From Sunxiuqinia sp963677175 (GTDB lineage: Bacteria; Bacteroidota; Bacteroidia; Bacteroidales; Prolixibacteraceae): a stretch of DNA of 64,000 bases. The stretch covers positions 372,001-436,000 of the forward strand of contig CAXXES010000007.1 of assembly GCA_963677175.2 (NCBI GenBank), written 5' to 3'. A model generated the notes under the pieces. It did not search any database, was not told the origin of the DNA, and worked only from the letters and a program-made list of their open reading frames with translations. Numbering within the stretch: the stretch's first letter is position 1; each line of letters starts with the position of its first letter. The position numbers and the translations under genes are program-made. Shown here piece after piece: positions 1 through 9,197 of the stretch.

Positions 1-884
1 TAAGCTTCTTGCAAGCTATTGAAATGCGCACACACCAAGCCTTTGTGTTGGGGGGGGGGCGGGATAAGGTTAAGCTTGAATTGGGTTGAGAAAGCCAGCG
101 TGCCTTCGCTTCCGGCCAGCAGTTTACACACATTGATTTTTTTGCCGTTGCCAGTAAACGGATCGGTTTCGAGCAAGGCATCCAGCGCATAGCCGTTGTT
201 TCTTCGCAGCACTTTCGGGTCGGGGTATTCACTTCGGATGCTTTTCTGGTTGGAGGGATCAGAGAGTGTTGCCTCGAGGTTTTGATAGATCTTGGTTTCC
301 AGACTTTCCGGATCACCGGAACACTTGGCGCGAAACTCGTCGGTTGATAAGGCTTTGAATATGACGGATGATCCGTCAGACAAAAGGCAGTCGGTTTCGA
401 GAATATGATCGCGGGCGCTACCGTAAATTAAGGAATGCAATCCGCAGGAGTTGTTGCCCACCATACCTCCAATACAGCAGCGGTTGGCTGTCGAGGTCTC
501 GGGGCCATACTGCAAGTCATGAGGCGTGAGAAACTGGTTTAGCTCAGCCAGGTTAACGCCGGGTTCAACAACAATCCATTGTTCTTCAGCATTGAATTCC
601 ACAATTTTGTTCAAGTACTTCGAAACATCTACCACAATTCCTTTTCCAACAACTTGTCCGGCCAATGAAGTGCCACCTGCCCGGGGAATCACCGAGGTTT
701 GGTGTTCGTTTGCAAAAGCAATAATCCTGCGGAGGTCTTCCTTCGACTTGGGTTTGCACACTGCTTGCGGAATTTCGCGGTATGAAGAAGCATCAGTTGC
801 ATAGATAATTCGCTGCACATTGCTTGTGTAAACGTCGCCTTCGAGCGATTGCTTCAGTGGATAAAACAGATCGGTTGATTTCAT
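1..884 (-). CDS. FAD-linked oxidase (GlcD/Dld-like), N-terminal part, runs off the left edge
   Basis: Reading leftward from an ATG at 884, 294 codons are open to the window edge. The FAD-binding (PCMH-type) signature RAGGTSLAGQ is at residues 68-77 and GGMVGNNSCG at 139-148. This form with the NNSCG loop is typical of the long FAD plus Fe-S oxidases related to D-lactate/glycolate dehydrogenase, which feed 2-hydroxyacid electrons to the respiratory chain. The C-terminal half, where an Fe-S/CCG domain would lie, is outside the window, so the subclass is open. A ten-base G tract (50-59) is read as prolines and the frame stays open across it. Confidence 0.8.
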   Translation of the reverse strand, partial: MKSTDLFYPLKQSLEGDVYTSNVQRIIYATDASSYREIPQAVCKPKSKEDLRRIIAFANEHQTSVIPRAGGTSLAGQVVGKGIVVDVSKYLNKIVEFNAEEQWIVVEPGVNLAELNQFLTPHDLQYGPETSTANRCCIGGMVGNNSCGLHSLIYGSARDHILETDCLLSDGSSVIFKALSTDEFRAKCSGDPESLETKIYQNLEATLSDPSNQKSIRSEYPDPKVLRRNNGYALDALLETDPFTGNGKKINVCKLLAGSEGTLAFSTQFKLNLIPPPPQHKGLVCAHFNSLQEA

Positions 885-1003
885 AGTTGAATGAATTTTG
901 GATCAGACAAAAATATCAATTTATTTTTGTGACCGACGGTTAGCATTTGTAAGGATTGACAAATAATTAACCCATCCGGGGAATATAAACACGTTATTTT
1001 AGC

Positions 1004-1011
1004 TACTTTTG
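1004..1011 (+). promoter_or_regulatory. Candidate Bacteroidota -7 element upstream of pta
   Basis: TACTTTTG matches the Bacteroidota -7 consensus TAnnTTTG and lies in the 333-base divergent gap between the oxidase and pta. I do not see a well-spaced -33 TTTG box, so this is a weak call. It implies a 5' leader of about 200 bases before pta. Nothing else recognisable is in the gap 885-1217. Confidence 0.3.
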
Positions 1012-1217
1012 CATTTTGAATCTTTTATTCAAATGTTAAAAATATTAAACTTTCAGTTAGAACAACCGTACCTAATAGCATTGTCGCAGCAGGTAGCGGT
1101 TTGTGAGAAGGTTACAAGTAGAAGAAAAGAGAAATAGTTGGTTTGCCGGTTCTTTGTTTGAAAGAAGAAGGCCGAATAATCAGCAAATATTAAATAAATC
1201 AGATAAGTTTTTTTCGA

Positions 1218-2222
1218 ATGAAATTACTTGAACGTATTATCAAAAATTCGCAGAGCTATCAAAAAAGGATTGTACTCCCGGAAGGGACAGAACCCCGAAC
1301 TTTGAGAGCTACAGAAATTATCTTAAATGAAAATATTGCCCGGATTATTTTATTGGGAAATCCGGTGGAAATTATGCAGGCCGCCGAAGAATGTGGCGTA
1401 AACATCAAAGGAGCTGTACTAATTGATCCCAAAACAGATGAACGCCGGGCGCAATATGCTGACCTGATGGTGGAAATCAGAAAGTCGAAAGGCTTAACCA
1501 AAGAAGCGGCGCTTGATTTATTGAACGATCCGCTGGTGTTCGCCCCTATGATGATTAAAAGTGGCGACGCCGATGGTGAAATCGCCGGCGCGGTGAATGC
1601 CACGGGCGATGTGTTACGTCCAGCTTTCCAGTTCGTGAAAACCTTGCCGGGAGTGAGCGTGGTTTCCGGCGCTTTTTTGATGTTCATGAACGATCCGCAT
1701 TTTGGGCATGATGGTATTCTTGTGTTTGCCGACTGTGCGGTAATGCCCGATCCGAATGAGCGTGAATTGGCTGAAATTGCCGTGACAACAGCAAAAACGG
1801 CTAAAGCCATTGTTGGCATGGAACCACGGGTGGCCATGCTTAGTTTTTCAACCAAAGGAAGTGCCCAGCACGAGCGGGTCGATAAAGTGGTGAATGCCAC
1901 CCGGATTGCCAAAGAAATGGCACCCGATTTGAAAATCGACGGCGAATTACAGCTGGATGCCGCGTTGATTCCAGAAGTGGCCCGACTGAAAGCTCCCGAA
2001 AGTGAAGTGGCCGGACGGGCAAACATTCTGGTTTTCCCAGGTTTGGAAGCAGCCAACATCGGTTATAAATTGGTACAGCGATTGGCAAAAGCCGAAGCCA
2101 TCGGGCCGGTTTTGCAAGGCATGGCAGCTCCAATCAATGATCTGTCGCGTGGTTGCTCGGTGAGCGACATTGTAAATATGGTAGCAATTACCTCCAACCA
2201 GGCTGCTGCCTCGTTCGAATAA
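1218..2222 (+). CDS. pta: Phosphate acetyltransferase
   Basis: Converts acetyl-CoA and phosphate to acetyl-phosphate, the first half of the Pta-AckA route that yields ATP in fermentation. At 334 residues it is the short, single-domain Pta form. The N-terminus LPEGTEPRTLRA and the C-terminus with GPVLQGMAAPINDLSRGCS followed by VSDIVNMVAITSNQAA are hallmarks of Pta rather than Ptb. It is the first gene of a rightward cluster with the dehydrogenase 11 bases downstream and ackA after that. A separate ptb lies at 4638, so the two acyl-phosphate activities are encoded side by side. Confidence 0.92.
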   Translation: MKLLERIIKNSQSYQKRIVLPEGTEPRTLRATEIILNENIARIILLGNPVEIMQAAEECGVNIKGAVLIDPKTDERRAQYADLMVEIRKSKGLTKEAALDLLNDPLVFAPMMIKSGDADGEIAGAVNATGDVLRPAFQFVKTLPGVSVVSGAFLMFMNDPHFGHDGILVFADCAVMPDPNERELAEIAVTTAKTAKAIVGMEPRVAMLSFSTKGSAQHERVDKVVNATRIAKEMAPDLKIDGELQLDAALIPEVARLKAPESEVAGRANILVFPGLEAANIGYKLVQRLAKAEAIGPVLQGMAAPINDLSRGCSVSDIVNMVAITSNQAAASFE

Positions 2223-2233
2223 ATAAAATTAAA

Positions 2234-3214
2234 ATGGCTAGTGAAGTGATTTATGAACCAATTGAAGAATTTGGTTTAATTAAGAAAAAGGTTTCCAGAG
2301 CCTTATTTTCAAAAATTGGGATTGTTGGTTGTGGGCTTGTTGGACAAAATATAGCCCGAGTAGCCAGTTTCTATGGTATTGAAGTTGTTTTTATTGAAGT
2401 TAGCGAAGATAAAATAAGGGACGCATACAGCAATATCGAAAAAATTCTTGATCATCGTATTGAACACTGGGGTTTGACTCAAGGTGAAAAACGGGCTATT
2501 CTTTCAAGGATAAAAGGAACCTTGGATTATAAGGATCTAGCAGGTTGCGATTTTGTTGTGGAATCCATCCGTGCGGTTAATCGGGGAGGCAAAATCAAGG
2601 AACGCAAGAAAATCTTCCGGAACATCGAGAAAGTAGTTGATCGTAACTGCATTATTGGCACCAACTCAACAACTATTATCATTACCGAGCTTTCTTCGGA
2701 AATGAAGTACAAAGATCGCTGTATCAGCTTTCATTTTTCGGTTGCATCGCGTGAAGCACGGATTATGGAAGTCGTTAAAGGATTATATACTTCGGATGAA
2801 TCTTATGCAAAAGTTTGTCAGTTTGTGAGACTGATCAACCGGAAAATTATTCCAGTTGAAGAATCAGCTGGTTTGATCAGCGTTCGTCTTTTTGTGGTCT
2901 TGCTCAATGAAGCGTGTGAAATCTTGATGGAAGGTATTGCGACAATGGAAGATATTGATACCACCATGAAAATAGGACAGGGGATGAGATTGGGCCCATT
3001 TGAAGTAGCTGATAAAATGGGGCTGGATAAAATTGTTCGCTGGATGGAGAATATTTACGCTGAATTTGGCGATGTTCATTTTAAGCCATCACCGATTATC
3101 AAACGGTTGGTCCGGGCGAAACAACTGGGCGTATCAACCGGAAAAGGCTTTTATGAATATGATGGAGAAGGCAACAAAATTTTGAACAGCGCAACTAACT
3201 CAACCATTTGTTAA
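2234..3214 (+). CDS. 3-hydroxyacyl-CoA (3-hydroxybutyryl-CoA) dehydrogenase family protein
   Basis: NAD-dependent dehydrogenase expected to interconvert acetoacetyl-CoA and 3-hydroxybutyryl-CoA. The ATG at 2234 is chosen because it lies just after the pta stop; a longer in-frame start at 2153 would lie inside pta. The Rossmann motif IVGCGLVGQNIA is near residue 31, and the C-terminal helical domain with GKGFYEYD is intact. Oddity: the usual catalytic segment HFFNP is HFSVA here, although the downstream Glu (ARIMEVV) is kept, so it is a divergent member and its substrate is uncertain. It sits between pta and ackA, linking butyrate-type chemistry to acyl-phosphate ATP formation. Confidence 0.85.
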   Translation: MASEVIYEPIEEFGLIKKKVSRALFSKIGIVGCGLVGQNIARVASFYGIEVVFIEVSEDKIRDAYSNIEKILDHRIEHWGLTQGEKRAILSRIKGTLDYKDLAGCDFVVESIRAVNRGGKIKERKKIFRNIEKVVDRNCIIGTNSTTIIITELSSEMKYKDRCISFHFSVASREARIMEVVKGLYTSDESYAKVCQFVRLINRKIIPVEESAGLISVRLFVVLLNEACEILMEGIATMEDIDTTMKIGQGMRLGPFEVADKMGLDKIVRWMENIYAEFGDVHFKPSPIIKRLVRAKQLGVSTGKGFYEYDGEGNKILNSATNSTIC

Positions 3215-3244
3215 AAAAACAATCTCAACGAAAATATTGAAGGA

Positions 3245-4453
3245 ATGAAGATTCTGGTACTTAACTGCGGAAGCAGTTCTATAAAATATCAACTTTTTAA
3301 CATGGATGGCCAGCTTGTGATTGCCAAGGGGGGAGTTGAGAAGCTGGGCATGAAAGGCTCATTTTTGAAACACCATCATGAAGATGGAAGACAGATCGTT
3401 TTTGAAGGTGAAATTTTAGACCACAAAAGTGGTGTTGAATATATTTTGGGAGTTTTAACCAGTCAAAAATATGGTTGCCTGAAAAATCTGGAAGAAATTG
3501 ATGCGGTTGGTCATCGTGTCGTACACGGAGGTGAATATTTTCATACCAGCGAGCTGATTACCGATGAAGTGATTGAAGCGCTGGTGAAATGTACTGATTT
3601 GGCTCCGTTGCACAATCCGCCAAACCTGAAAGGGATCAACGCCATGGAAGAGCTGATCCCGGGAATTCCGCAGGTCGGTGTTTTTGATACCGCTTTCCAT
3701 CAAACCATGGGGCCACAGTCGTACATGTACGGAATTCCTTATGTGCTTTACGAAAAGTATAAAATTCGGCGTTATGGTTTTCATGGTACCAGCCATCGCT
3801 ATGTTACTAAACGTGCCTGCGAATTGCTCGGACGTGATTTTGAGAACCAGAAGATTATTTCCTGCCACTTGGGCAACGGCGCTTCGGTTGCCGCGGTAAA
3901 AGATGGCAAGTCTTTCGACACCAGTATGGGATTCACTCCACTTGAAGGATTGGTGATGGGAACCCGCTCAGGTGATCTGGATATTGGCGTGGCCACCTAC
4001 ATTATGGAGAAAGAAGAACTGGGCACAAAGTCAGCCAACACTTTGTTCAACAAACACAGCGGGATGCTCGGGTTATCTGGTATTTCCTCCGACATGCGCG
4101 AAATTGAGGAGGCCAGTGTCAAGGGTAACGAACGGGCTAAAATGGCGTTGGATATTTACAATTACCGCGTAAAAAAATACATTGGTTCGTACATTGCTGC
4201 GATGGGAGGACTGGACATTCTGATTTTTACCGGAGGAATTGGCGAAAATGCTGACGCGACTCGTTTTGGAGTGGCCAGGGAACTGGAATTTCTCGGCGTT
4301 CATTTAGATGAAAACAAGAATAAGGGATTCCGTTCCGAAGGAATTATCAGCACTGACGATTCACCTGTAAAAATTATGGTTGTTCCAACAAATGAAGAAT
4401 TAATGATTGCACTTGACACCGAAAAGAAAGTTGGAGAACTTGCTAAATCGTAA
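3245..4453 (+). CDS. ackA: Acetate kinase
   Basis: Transfers phosphate from acetyl-phosphate to ADP, giving acetate and ATP. At 402 residues it has normal family length. Visible motifs in order: LNCGSSSIKYQLF (N-terminal phosphate loop), GHRVVHGG, GVFDTAFH, GFHGTSHRYV, HLGNGASVAAV, GTRSGDLD and FTGGIGEN (ADENOSINE motif of the ASKHA fold). It is preceded by 30 bases after the dehydrogenase gene and followed by an intrinsic terminator at 4511-4549, which closes the pta-dehydrogenase-ackA unit. Confidence 0.96.
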   Translation: MKILVLNCGSSSIKYQLFNMDGQLVIAKGGVEKLGMKGSFLKHHHEDGRQIVFEGEILDHKSGVEYILGVLTSQKYGCLKNLEEIDAVGHRVVHGGEYFHTSELITDEVIEALVKCTDLAPLHNPPNLKGINAMEELIPGIPQVGVFDTAFHQTMGPQSYMYGIPYVLYEKYKIRRYGFHGTSHRYVTKRACELLGRDFENQKIISCHLGNGASVAAVKDGKSFDTSMGFTPLEGLVMGTRSGDLDIGVATYIMEKEELGTKSANTLFNKHSGMLGLSGISSDMREIEEASVKGNERAKMALDIYNYRVKKYIGSYIAAMGGLDILIFTGGIGENADATRFGVARELEFLGVHLDENKNKGFRSEGIISTDDSPVKIMVVPTNEELMIALDTEKKVGELAKS

Positions 4454-4510
4454 GTTTTTCGAGTGCTAAAATGGCAATCTGAAAGTTTAGGGTTAAAAAT
4501 ATTTTCCGTT

Positions 4511-4549
4511 TGACATCCGATGCAGCAATGTGTCGGATGTTTTGTTTTT
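4511..4549 (+). terminator. Rho-independent terminator after ackA
   Basis: A perfect 8-bp stem, ACATCCGA (4513-4520) with TCGGATGT (4533-4540), has a 12-base loop and is followed by TTTGTTTTT. It separates the pta-ackA unit from ptb-buk. Confidence 0.8.
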
Positions 4550-4637
4550 CAGGGGTTTAAAAACATTTTTTTAGATTGATATTTGTTGTGTAAATTCAAC
4601 TGTTCTTATTGTATTTTCACCTCCATAAAACAAAGGA

Positions 4638-5543
4638 ATGAACGCAAAGCATTTAGCCGACTTGTTCTTGTTAGCGAAAGATCGTCCCAAACAACGAATG
4701 GTTGTAGTAAACGGCGTGGATGGCCATAGTATTGAAGCAGCTGAGGAAGCCCGTCGACTCGGAATTATTGACGTGATTTTGACTGGCAATCAGTCCCAAA
4801 TTGAGGAAGCTTGCAATCAACTTGGAATTGAAGCGGAAAATTTTGAGATTGTACAGGCCGAAACAGATGAAGAAGCTGCCCTGGCGGCCGTCCGGCTGAT
4901 TCAGGAAGGAAGTGCCAGCCTGGTGATGAAAGGCTTAATTAATACCGACAAATACATGCGAGCCATTCTAAACAAACAATTTGGGTTGGTTGAGCCCGGA
5001 GGTTTGCTGACGCATGTTTCACTGATTGATAATCCGGCCTATCACAAGTTATTAATTGTGACCGATGTGGCTATCATTCCTTTTCCAACATTGAAACAAA
5101 AGGAAATCATGATCCAGTATTTGATTGAGGTTGGGCAGAAGTTGGGAATTGCTCAACCCAAAGTAGCCATGATTGCGCCTACCGAACAGATCATCGAATC
5201 GATACCGGCTTGCGTCGATGCGGGTAAACTGAAGCAAATGGCTCTAGCTGGACATTTTCCGGGAGGTTTGGTCGATGGCCCAATGGCCTTGGATGTCGCG
5301 CTTGACCGGGAATCAGCCCGGATAAAAAACATTCAGTCTGAAGTGGCCGGCGATGCCGACTGCCTGCTTTTTCCCAACATTGATTCGGGCAACGTTTTTT
5401 ATAAAGTTAATACTAAGCTCTGTGGATCCGAGCAAGCGGCTGTCGTTGTAGGGGTAAAGGTTCCGGCGGTTTTGTCGTCGCGCGGAGATAGCACCCAAAC
5501 CAAGTTGAATTCCATTGTTTTGGCCACATTAATGAGTCGTTAG
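4638..5543 (+). CDS. ptb: Phosphate butyryltransferase
   Basis: Converts butyryl-CoA (or other short acyl-CoA) to the acyl-phosphate. At 301 residues it fits the Ptb family, shorter than Pta, with the N-terminal segment VVVNGVDGHSIEAAEEARR and an internal SLVMKGLINTDKYMRAIL typical of Ptb. The C-terminus LLFPNIDSGNVFYK is also typical. Its stop is one base from the start of butyrate kinase, so the two form an operon. With the dehydrogenase at 2234, the cluster suggests butyrate or branched-chain acyl fermentation or degradation. Exact chain-length preference cannot be read from sequence. Confidence 0.92.
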   Translation: MNAKHLADLFLLAKDRPKQRMVVVNGVDGHSIEAAEEARRLGIIDVILTGNQSQIEEACNQLGIEAENFEIVQAETDEEAALAAVRLIQEGSASLVMKGLINTDKYMRAILNKQFGLVEPGGLLTHVSLIDNPAYHKLLIVTDVAIIPFPTLKQKEIMIQYLIEVGQKLGIAQPKVAMIAPTEQIIESIPACVDAGKLKQMALAGHFPGGLVDGPMALDVALDRESARIKNIQSEVAGDADCLLFPNIDSGNVFYKVNTKLCGSEQAAVVVGVKVPAVLSSRGDSTQTKLNSIVLATLMSR

Positions 5544-5544
5544 C

Positions 5545-6636
5545 ATGATCAATGAATACCGAATATTAGCCATCAATCCCGGTTCCACCTCGACCAAGTT
5601 TGCCGTATACTACAACGAGGAATGCAAGCTTAACCGAACCTTGCGTCATTCCATCGATGAGTTGTCGAGCTACAAAAATATTTTGAAGCAATTCGATTAT
5701 CGCAAAGGGATGATTATTGACGCGTTAATGGAAGAAGGTTTCGAGGTGGACAGCCTGAAATATATTATTGGAAGGGGAGGCCTGACTTATCCATTGGAAT
5801 CGGGTGTTTACCTGGTCGACAATTTGATGCTGAAACATGCCAGCGAAGGAGTTTATGGCCAGCATGCCAGCAATCTCGGCCCACTAATCGCTGATTTTAT
5901 TGCCAACCAAATTCCCGGTGCCAGCGCCTATATTGCTGATCCGGTGGTGACGGACGAATTGGATGAGATTGCCCGAATTACCGGACATCCTGCTTTTGAA
6001 AAGCGATCGATATTTCATGCGTTGAATCAGAAAGCAACGGCCAGGCTGCATGCAAAAAAACTAGGTGTAGCGTACGAAATCCTGAATTTGATTGTGGCGC
6101 ACCTGGGCGGTGGTATTTCTGTGGGCGCTCACAAAAAAGGCAGGGTGGTGGATGTTAACAATGGGCTGGATGGTGATGGACCGTTTAGTCCGGAACGGAG
6201 TGGAGGCTTGCCAACAGGGCAAATCATTGACTGGTGTTTCAAGAGCAAAATGACAAGGGATGATGTCCGTCGCATGGTGCTTGGTGAAGGCGGTTATGTG
6301 GCTTATTTGAAAACAAATGATGCCAAAGAAGTGGAAGAACTGGCCCGTAAGGGAAATGAAAAGGCCCGGTTGATTCAGGATGCCATGGGTTACCAGATAG
6401 CTAAAACAATTGGTGAAATGGCCGTGGTACTCAATGGGAATGTGGATGGAATTTTGTTGACAGGAGGGGTGGCTTACAATAAATACCTGACCGATTTTAT
6501 TGAAAAAAAGGTCGGTTTTTTAGCGCCGGTTTTTGTGTATCCAGGAGAAGATGAATTGGATGCTTTGGCGCGAAATGCTTTGCGGGTAGCTCGCAATGAC
6601 ACCCAGGCAAAAACATACAACCCGAAAATACCCTAA
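5545..6636 (+). CDS. buk: Butyrate kinase
   Basis: Makes butyrate and ATP from butyryl-phosphate. At 363 residues it has normal length. Motifs: INPGSTSTKFAVY at the N-terminus, VAHLGGGISVGAH, NNGLDGDGPFSPERSGGLP and LLTGGVAYN, all in the order expected of the butyrate-kinase branch of the acetate kinase superfamily. Start is the ATG at 5545, one base after the ptb stop, implying coupled translation. No T-rich terminator is obvious before the transporter at 6716. Confidence 0.95.
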   Translation: MINEYRILAINPGSTSTKFAVYYNEECKLNRTLRHSIDELSSYKNILKQFDYRKGMIIDALMEEGFEVDSLKYIIGRGGLTYPLESGVYLVDNLMLKHASEGVYGQHASNLGPLIADFIANQIPGASAYIADPVVTDELDEIARITGHPAFEKRSIFHALNQKATARLHAKKLGVAYEILNLIVAHLGGGISVGAHKKGRVVDVNNGLDGDGPFSPERSGGLPTGQIIDWCFKSKMTRDDVRRMVLGEGGYVAYLKTNDAKEVEELARKGNEKARLIQDAMGYQIAKTIGEMAVVLNGNVDGILLTGGVAYNKYLTDFIEKKVGFLAPVFVYPGEDELDALARNALRVARNDTQAKTYNPKIP

Positions 6637-6715
6637 TGTTGCCAGGCAACTATGAGACCCAGGTTTTCCGAAGAAATTGTATATTTAGGGGATTCTTGCC
6701 GGTTCGAAAGAAGGA

Positions 6716-8869
6716 ATGATAGAGGATTCGGCTAAAAAACCAGAAAGAAAGAATATGGCGAATAAAGTACGATTGAATAAAGAGCTAGGCTTGTTTGATG
6801 TTTTTTCCATTAGTACGGGAGCAATGTTCAGTTCCGGTTTTTTTCTGTTACCCGGTTTGGCATCGCAGTATACCGGGCCTTCTGTTTTTGTGGCCTATCT
6901 GTTGGCTGGTTTGTTGATCCTGCCAGCCATGTTTAGCATTGCCGAAATATCAACAGCATTGCCAAGGTCAGGTGGGGCTTATTTTTTTCTCGATCGCAGT
7001 TTGGGACCGCTTATGGGCACAATCGGAGGGCTGGGGACCTATCTGGCTCTGGTGTTTAAAAGTGCGTTTGCCATTATTGGTATAGGAGCTTATGCTGCTT
7101 TTTTCTGGGAGGTCCCGGTCAAAACCATTGCCATTGCTGCTACCTTCCTTTTTATGGGAGTCAACCTGCTAAGTGCTAAAAATACTTCACGGCTACAAAA
7201 CTACTTTGTTGTTTTTCTATTGATTGTGCTGGGTACTTTTGTTGTCGATGGGCTCTACCGTGTATTTTTCACCATTGGAATCGATCAGCCATCAACGAAT
7301 GACCACTTTCATCCATTCTTGACCCATGGATTTGAAGGAATGATAACTACTGTTGGTTTTGTGTTTGTGTCCTACCTGGGATTAACAAAGATTGCTAGTG
7401 TTGCCGAGGAGATCAAAAATCCGGAGCGAAATATTCCTTTGGGAATGCTTTTGTCGCTTATTGTGACTAGCGTGATCTACGTGCTGGGAGTGTTCATCAT
7501 GGTGTCTATTATCGACCCAACGGAGTTTGCTGAAGATTTGGCTCCGGCGGCTACAGCCGTCAAGCAACTATTTACATGGATGCCACGGAATATGGGGGCT
7601 TACCTGATGATCGGTGCTGCCATGGCGGCATTCGCTTCCACTGGCAACGCAGGGCTGATGTCCTCTTCGCGCTATCCATTTGCGATGGGACGTGACAAGC
7701 TTTTCCCTCCCGGATTCGCAAAGGTGGGAAAGAAGGGGACTCCCGTAACTTCGATCTTGTTTACAACCGGACTTATTATCTTTTTCATTTTGGTTTTTTC
7801 TGAAGAAGGAATAGCAAAACTAGCCAGCACTTTCAATCTGATTGTTCTGATGCTGATTAATTTTTCGGTGATTGTTTTTCGGAACAGTCATATTGATTCT
7901 TACGATCCGGGCTTTAAATCACCTTTGTACCCCGGCATGCAGATCGTGGGAATGATTATCTCAGTGGTATTGATCATTTATATGGGCTGGATGGCTATTC
8001 TGTTCAGTGCGTTCATTGTTCTGCTGGCTGTGCTGTGGTTTAATTACTATGCTAAAGGCAAAGTGAAGCGCGAGGGAGCTATTTTTCATTGGTTTGCCCT
8101 GTTAGGAAAACATCAGCATCCTGATCTGGAAAATGAGTTTATGACCATCCTGAAGGAAAAGGGACTTCGTCAGGGAGATCCGTTCGATTCCACGATCATG
8201 AGTGCACGAATTATCAATGCTGCAGAAAGCATGGATTTTAACGGGCTGGTTGATCATGTTTCCGGATTATTTTCCAAAGAAATACATATCAATAAGGATT
8301 CTCTCGTTTCGGAATTTCATACCATCTCGGCAATTGATCCTGCTCTGGTTACGCCCGAGGTTTCGGTGTTGTATGCCAAATATTCCGGTATAGGAGAGCC
8401 ATCTCTTCATGTTGTTCGCTCAAAAAAAGGCATCCTAAAACCCGTTGGGAAAGGTGATATTTTATCAGAAGATAATATCAAAGTATTTTTCTTTTTGGTG
8501 AACCCGGCCAATGAGTCCCGCTTGCAATTGCGAATGTTGTCGCGCTTGATGAATATTGTGGAACGCGAAGATTTTGTCAAAAGCATGCTGGAACAAACCA
8601 GTGATCGTGAAGTGAAAGAATACCTGCTTCATAATGAACGATTTATTACCGTTAAGTTGATACCGGAGGCCTTGCAGAGTGAAATGATTGGCAAGCAGCT
8701 GAAGGAGATTAAACTGCCTTCCGATGTGCTGGTTGCCCTTATTGAGCGTGATGCACGATCTTTTGCTCCTCATGGATATACCGTTTTGCAAGTGAATGAT
8801 GTTTTGACGATTATTGGCGAGCCACGCTCCATCAAACAGTTATTCGATCTTTATATGAGCACGACTTAG
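6716..8869 (+). CDS. APC-superfamily amino-acid/cation permease with C-terminal EIIA-like and RCK_C domains
   Basis: The first ~450 residues form about twelve hydrophobic segments starting with the APC signature GLFDVFSISTGAMFSSGFFL. Then follows a cytosolic region of about 260 residues. Residues about 480-630 resemble a PTS EIIA(Ntr)-like fold, but the usual phospho-acceptor His is not evident (LVTPEVSVLYAKY), so it is probably a sensory relic. The last 60 residues (GKQLKEIKLPSDVLVALIER) are an RCK_C/TrkA-C domain, which in relatives binds nucleotides or ions. Substrate is unknown. An alternative start is the ATG at 6755. It stands alone between buk and an antiporter. Confidence 0.85.
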   Translation: MIEDSAKKPERKNMANKVRLNKELGLFDVFSISTGAMFSSGFFLLPGLASQYTGPSVFVAYLLAGLLILPAMFSIAEISTALPRSGGAYFFLDRSLGPLMGTIGGLGTYLALVFKSAFAIIGIGAYAAFFWEVPVKTIAIAATFLFMGVNLLSAKNTSRLQNYFVVFLLIVLGTFVVDGLYRVFFTIGIDQPSTNDHFHPFLTHGFEGMITTVGFVFVSYLGLTKIASVAEEIKNPERNIPLGMLLSLIVTSVIYVLGVFIMVSIIDPTEFAEDLAPAATAVKQLFTWMPRNMGAYLMIGAAMAAFASTGNAGLMSSSRYPFAMGRDKLFPPGFAKVGKKGTPVTSILFTTGLIIFFILVFSEEGIAKLASTFNLIVLMLINFSVIVFRNSHIDSYDPGFKSPLYPGMQIVGMIISVVLIIYMGWMAILFSAFIVLLAVLWFNYYAKGKVKREGAIFHWFALLGKHQHPDLENEFMTILKEKGLRQGDPFDSTIMSARIINAAESMDFNGLVDHVSGLFSKEIHINKDSLVSEFHTISAIDPALVTPEVSVLYAKYSGIGEPSLHVVRSKKGILKPVGKGDILSEDNIKVFFFLVNPANESRLQLRMLSRLMNIVEREDFVKSMLEQTSDREVKEYLLHNERFITVKLIPEALQSEMIGKQLKEIKLPSDVLVALIERDARSFAPHGYTVLQVNDVLTIIGEPRSIKQLFDLYMSTT

Positions 8870-8938
8870 AAATTGTTTAATTTTATCGTTCCGTTAGGAA
8901 CAAAATATTGGTAGAAAAACAATGATTTAGGTGTTGTC

Positions 8939-8956
8939 TTATCCCGTACGGGATAA
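8939..8956. repeat. 18-bp perfect palindrome in the 8870-9197 gap
   Basis: TTATCCCGTACGGGATAA is a perfect palindrome without a following T-run, so it is more likely an operator or a weak hairpin than a strong terminator. The remaining 327-base gap between the permease and the antiporter shows no convincing gene. Confidence 0.5.
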
Positions 8957-9197
8957 AATGTAATAGATAGATGACTAACTTTCTACCCATATATTCTCCC
9001 TCTGTGGAATTTTTAAACACTCACTTATTCTATTTCTGGATCCAAATTCTCAAGTTTGTCTCAAACCATCAAAAAAGTCATTTAATAGTCATTATTTGTC
9101 TTGAAATAATAAAAGACTTGTTTGTATCTTGTCAGCCTCAATGGGAGGGGAGCAACGAAATGTTTTGTTTGTCTCTTACGTGCAAAAGAATTAATCT

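Noticed and set aside
1..130. Frameshift in the FAD oxidase at the G tract
   Set aside because: Manual translation shows the same frame continues as QHKGLVCAHFNSLQEA to the window edge, so no frameshift is present.
1259..2059. 266-residue minus-strand ORF opposite pta
   Set aside because: Shadow of the pta reading frame; composition lacks any family motif.
2153..2233. Earlier start for the 3-hydroxyacyl-CoA dehydrogenase
   Set aside because: It lies within pta; the ATG at 2234 directly after the pta stop gives the normal family N-terminus.
8939..8956. Rho-independent terminator
   Set aside because: Perfect palindrome but no loop and no T-run.
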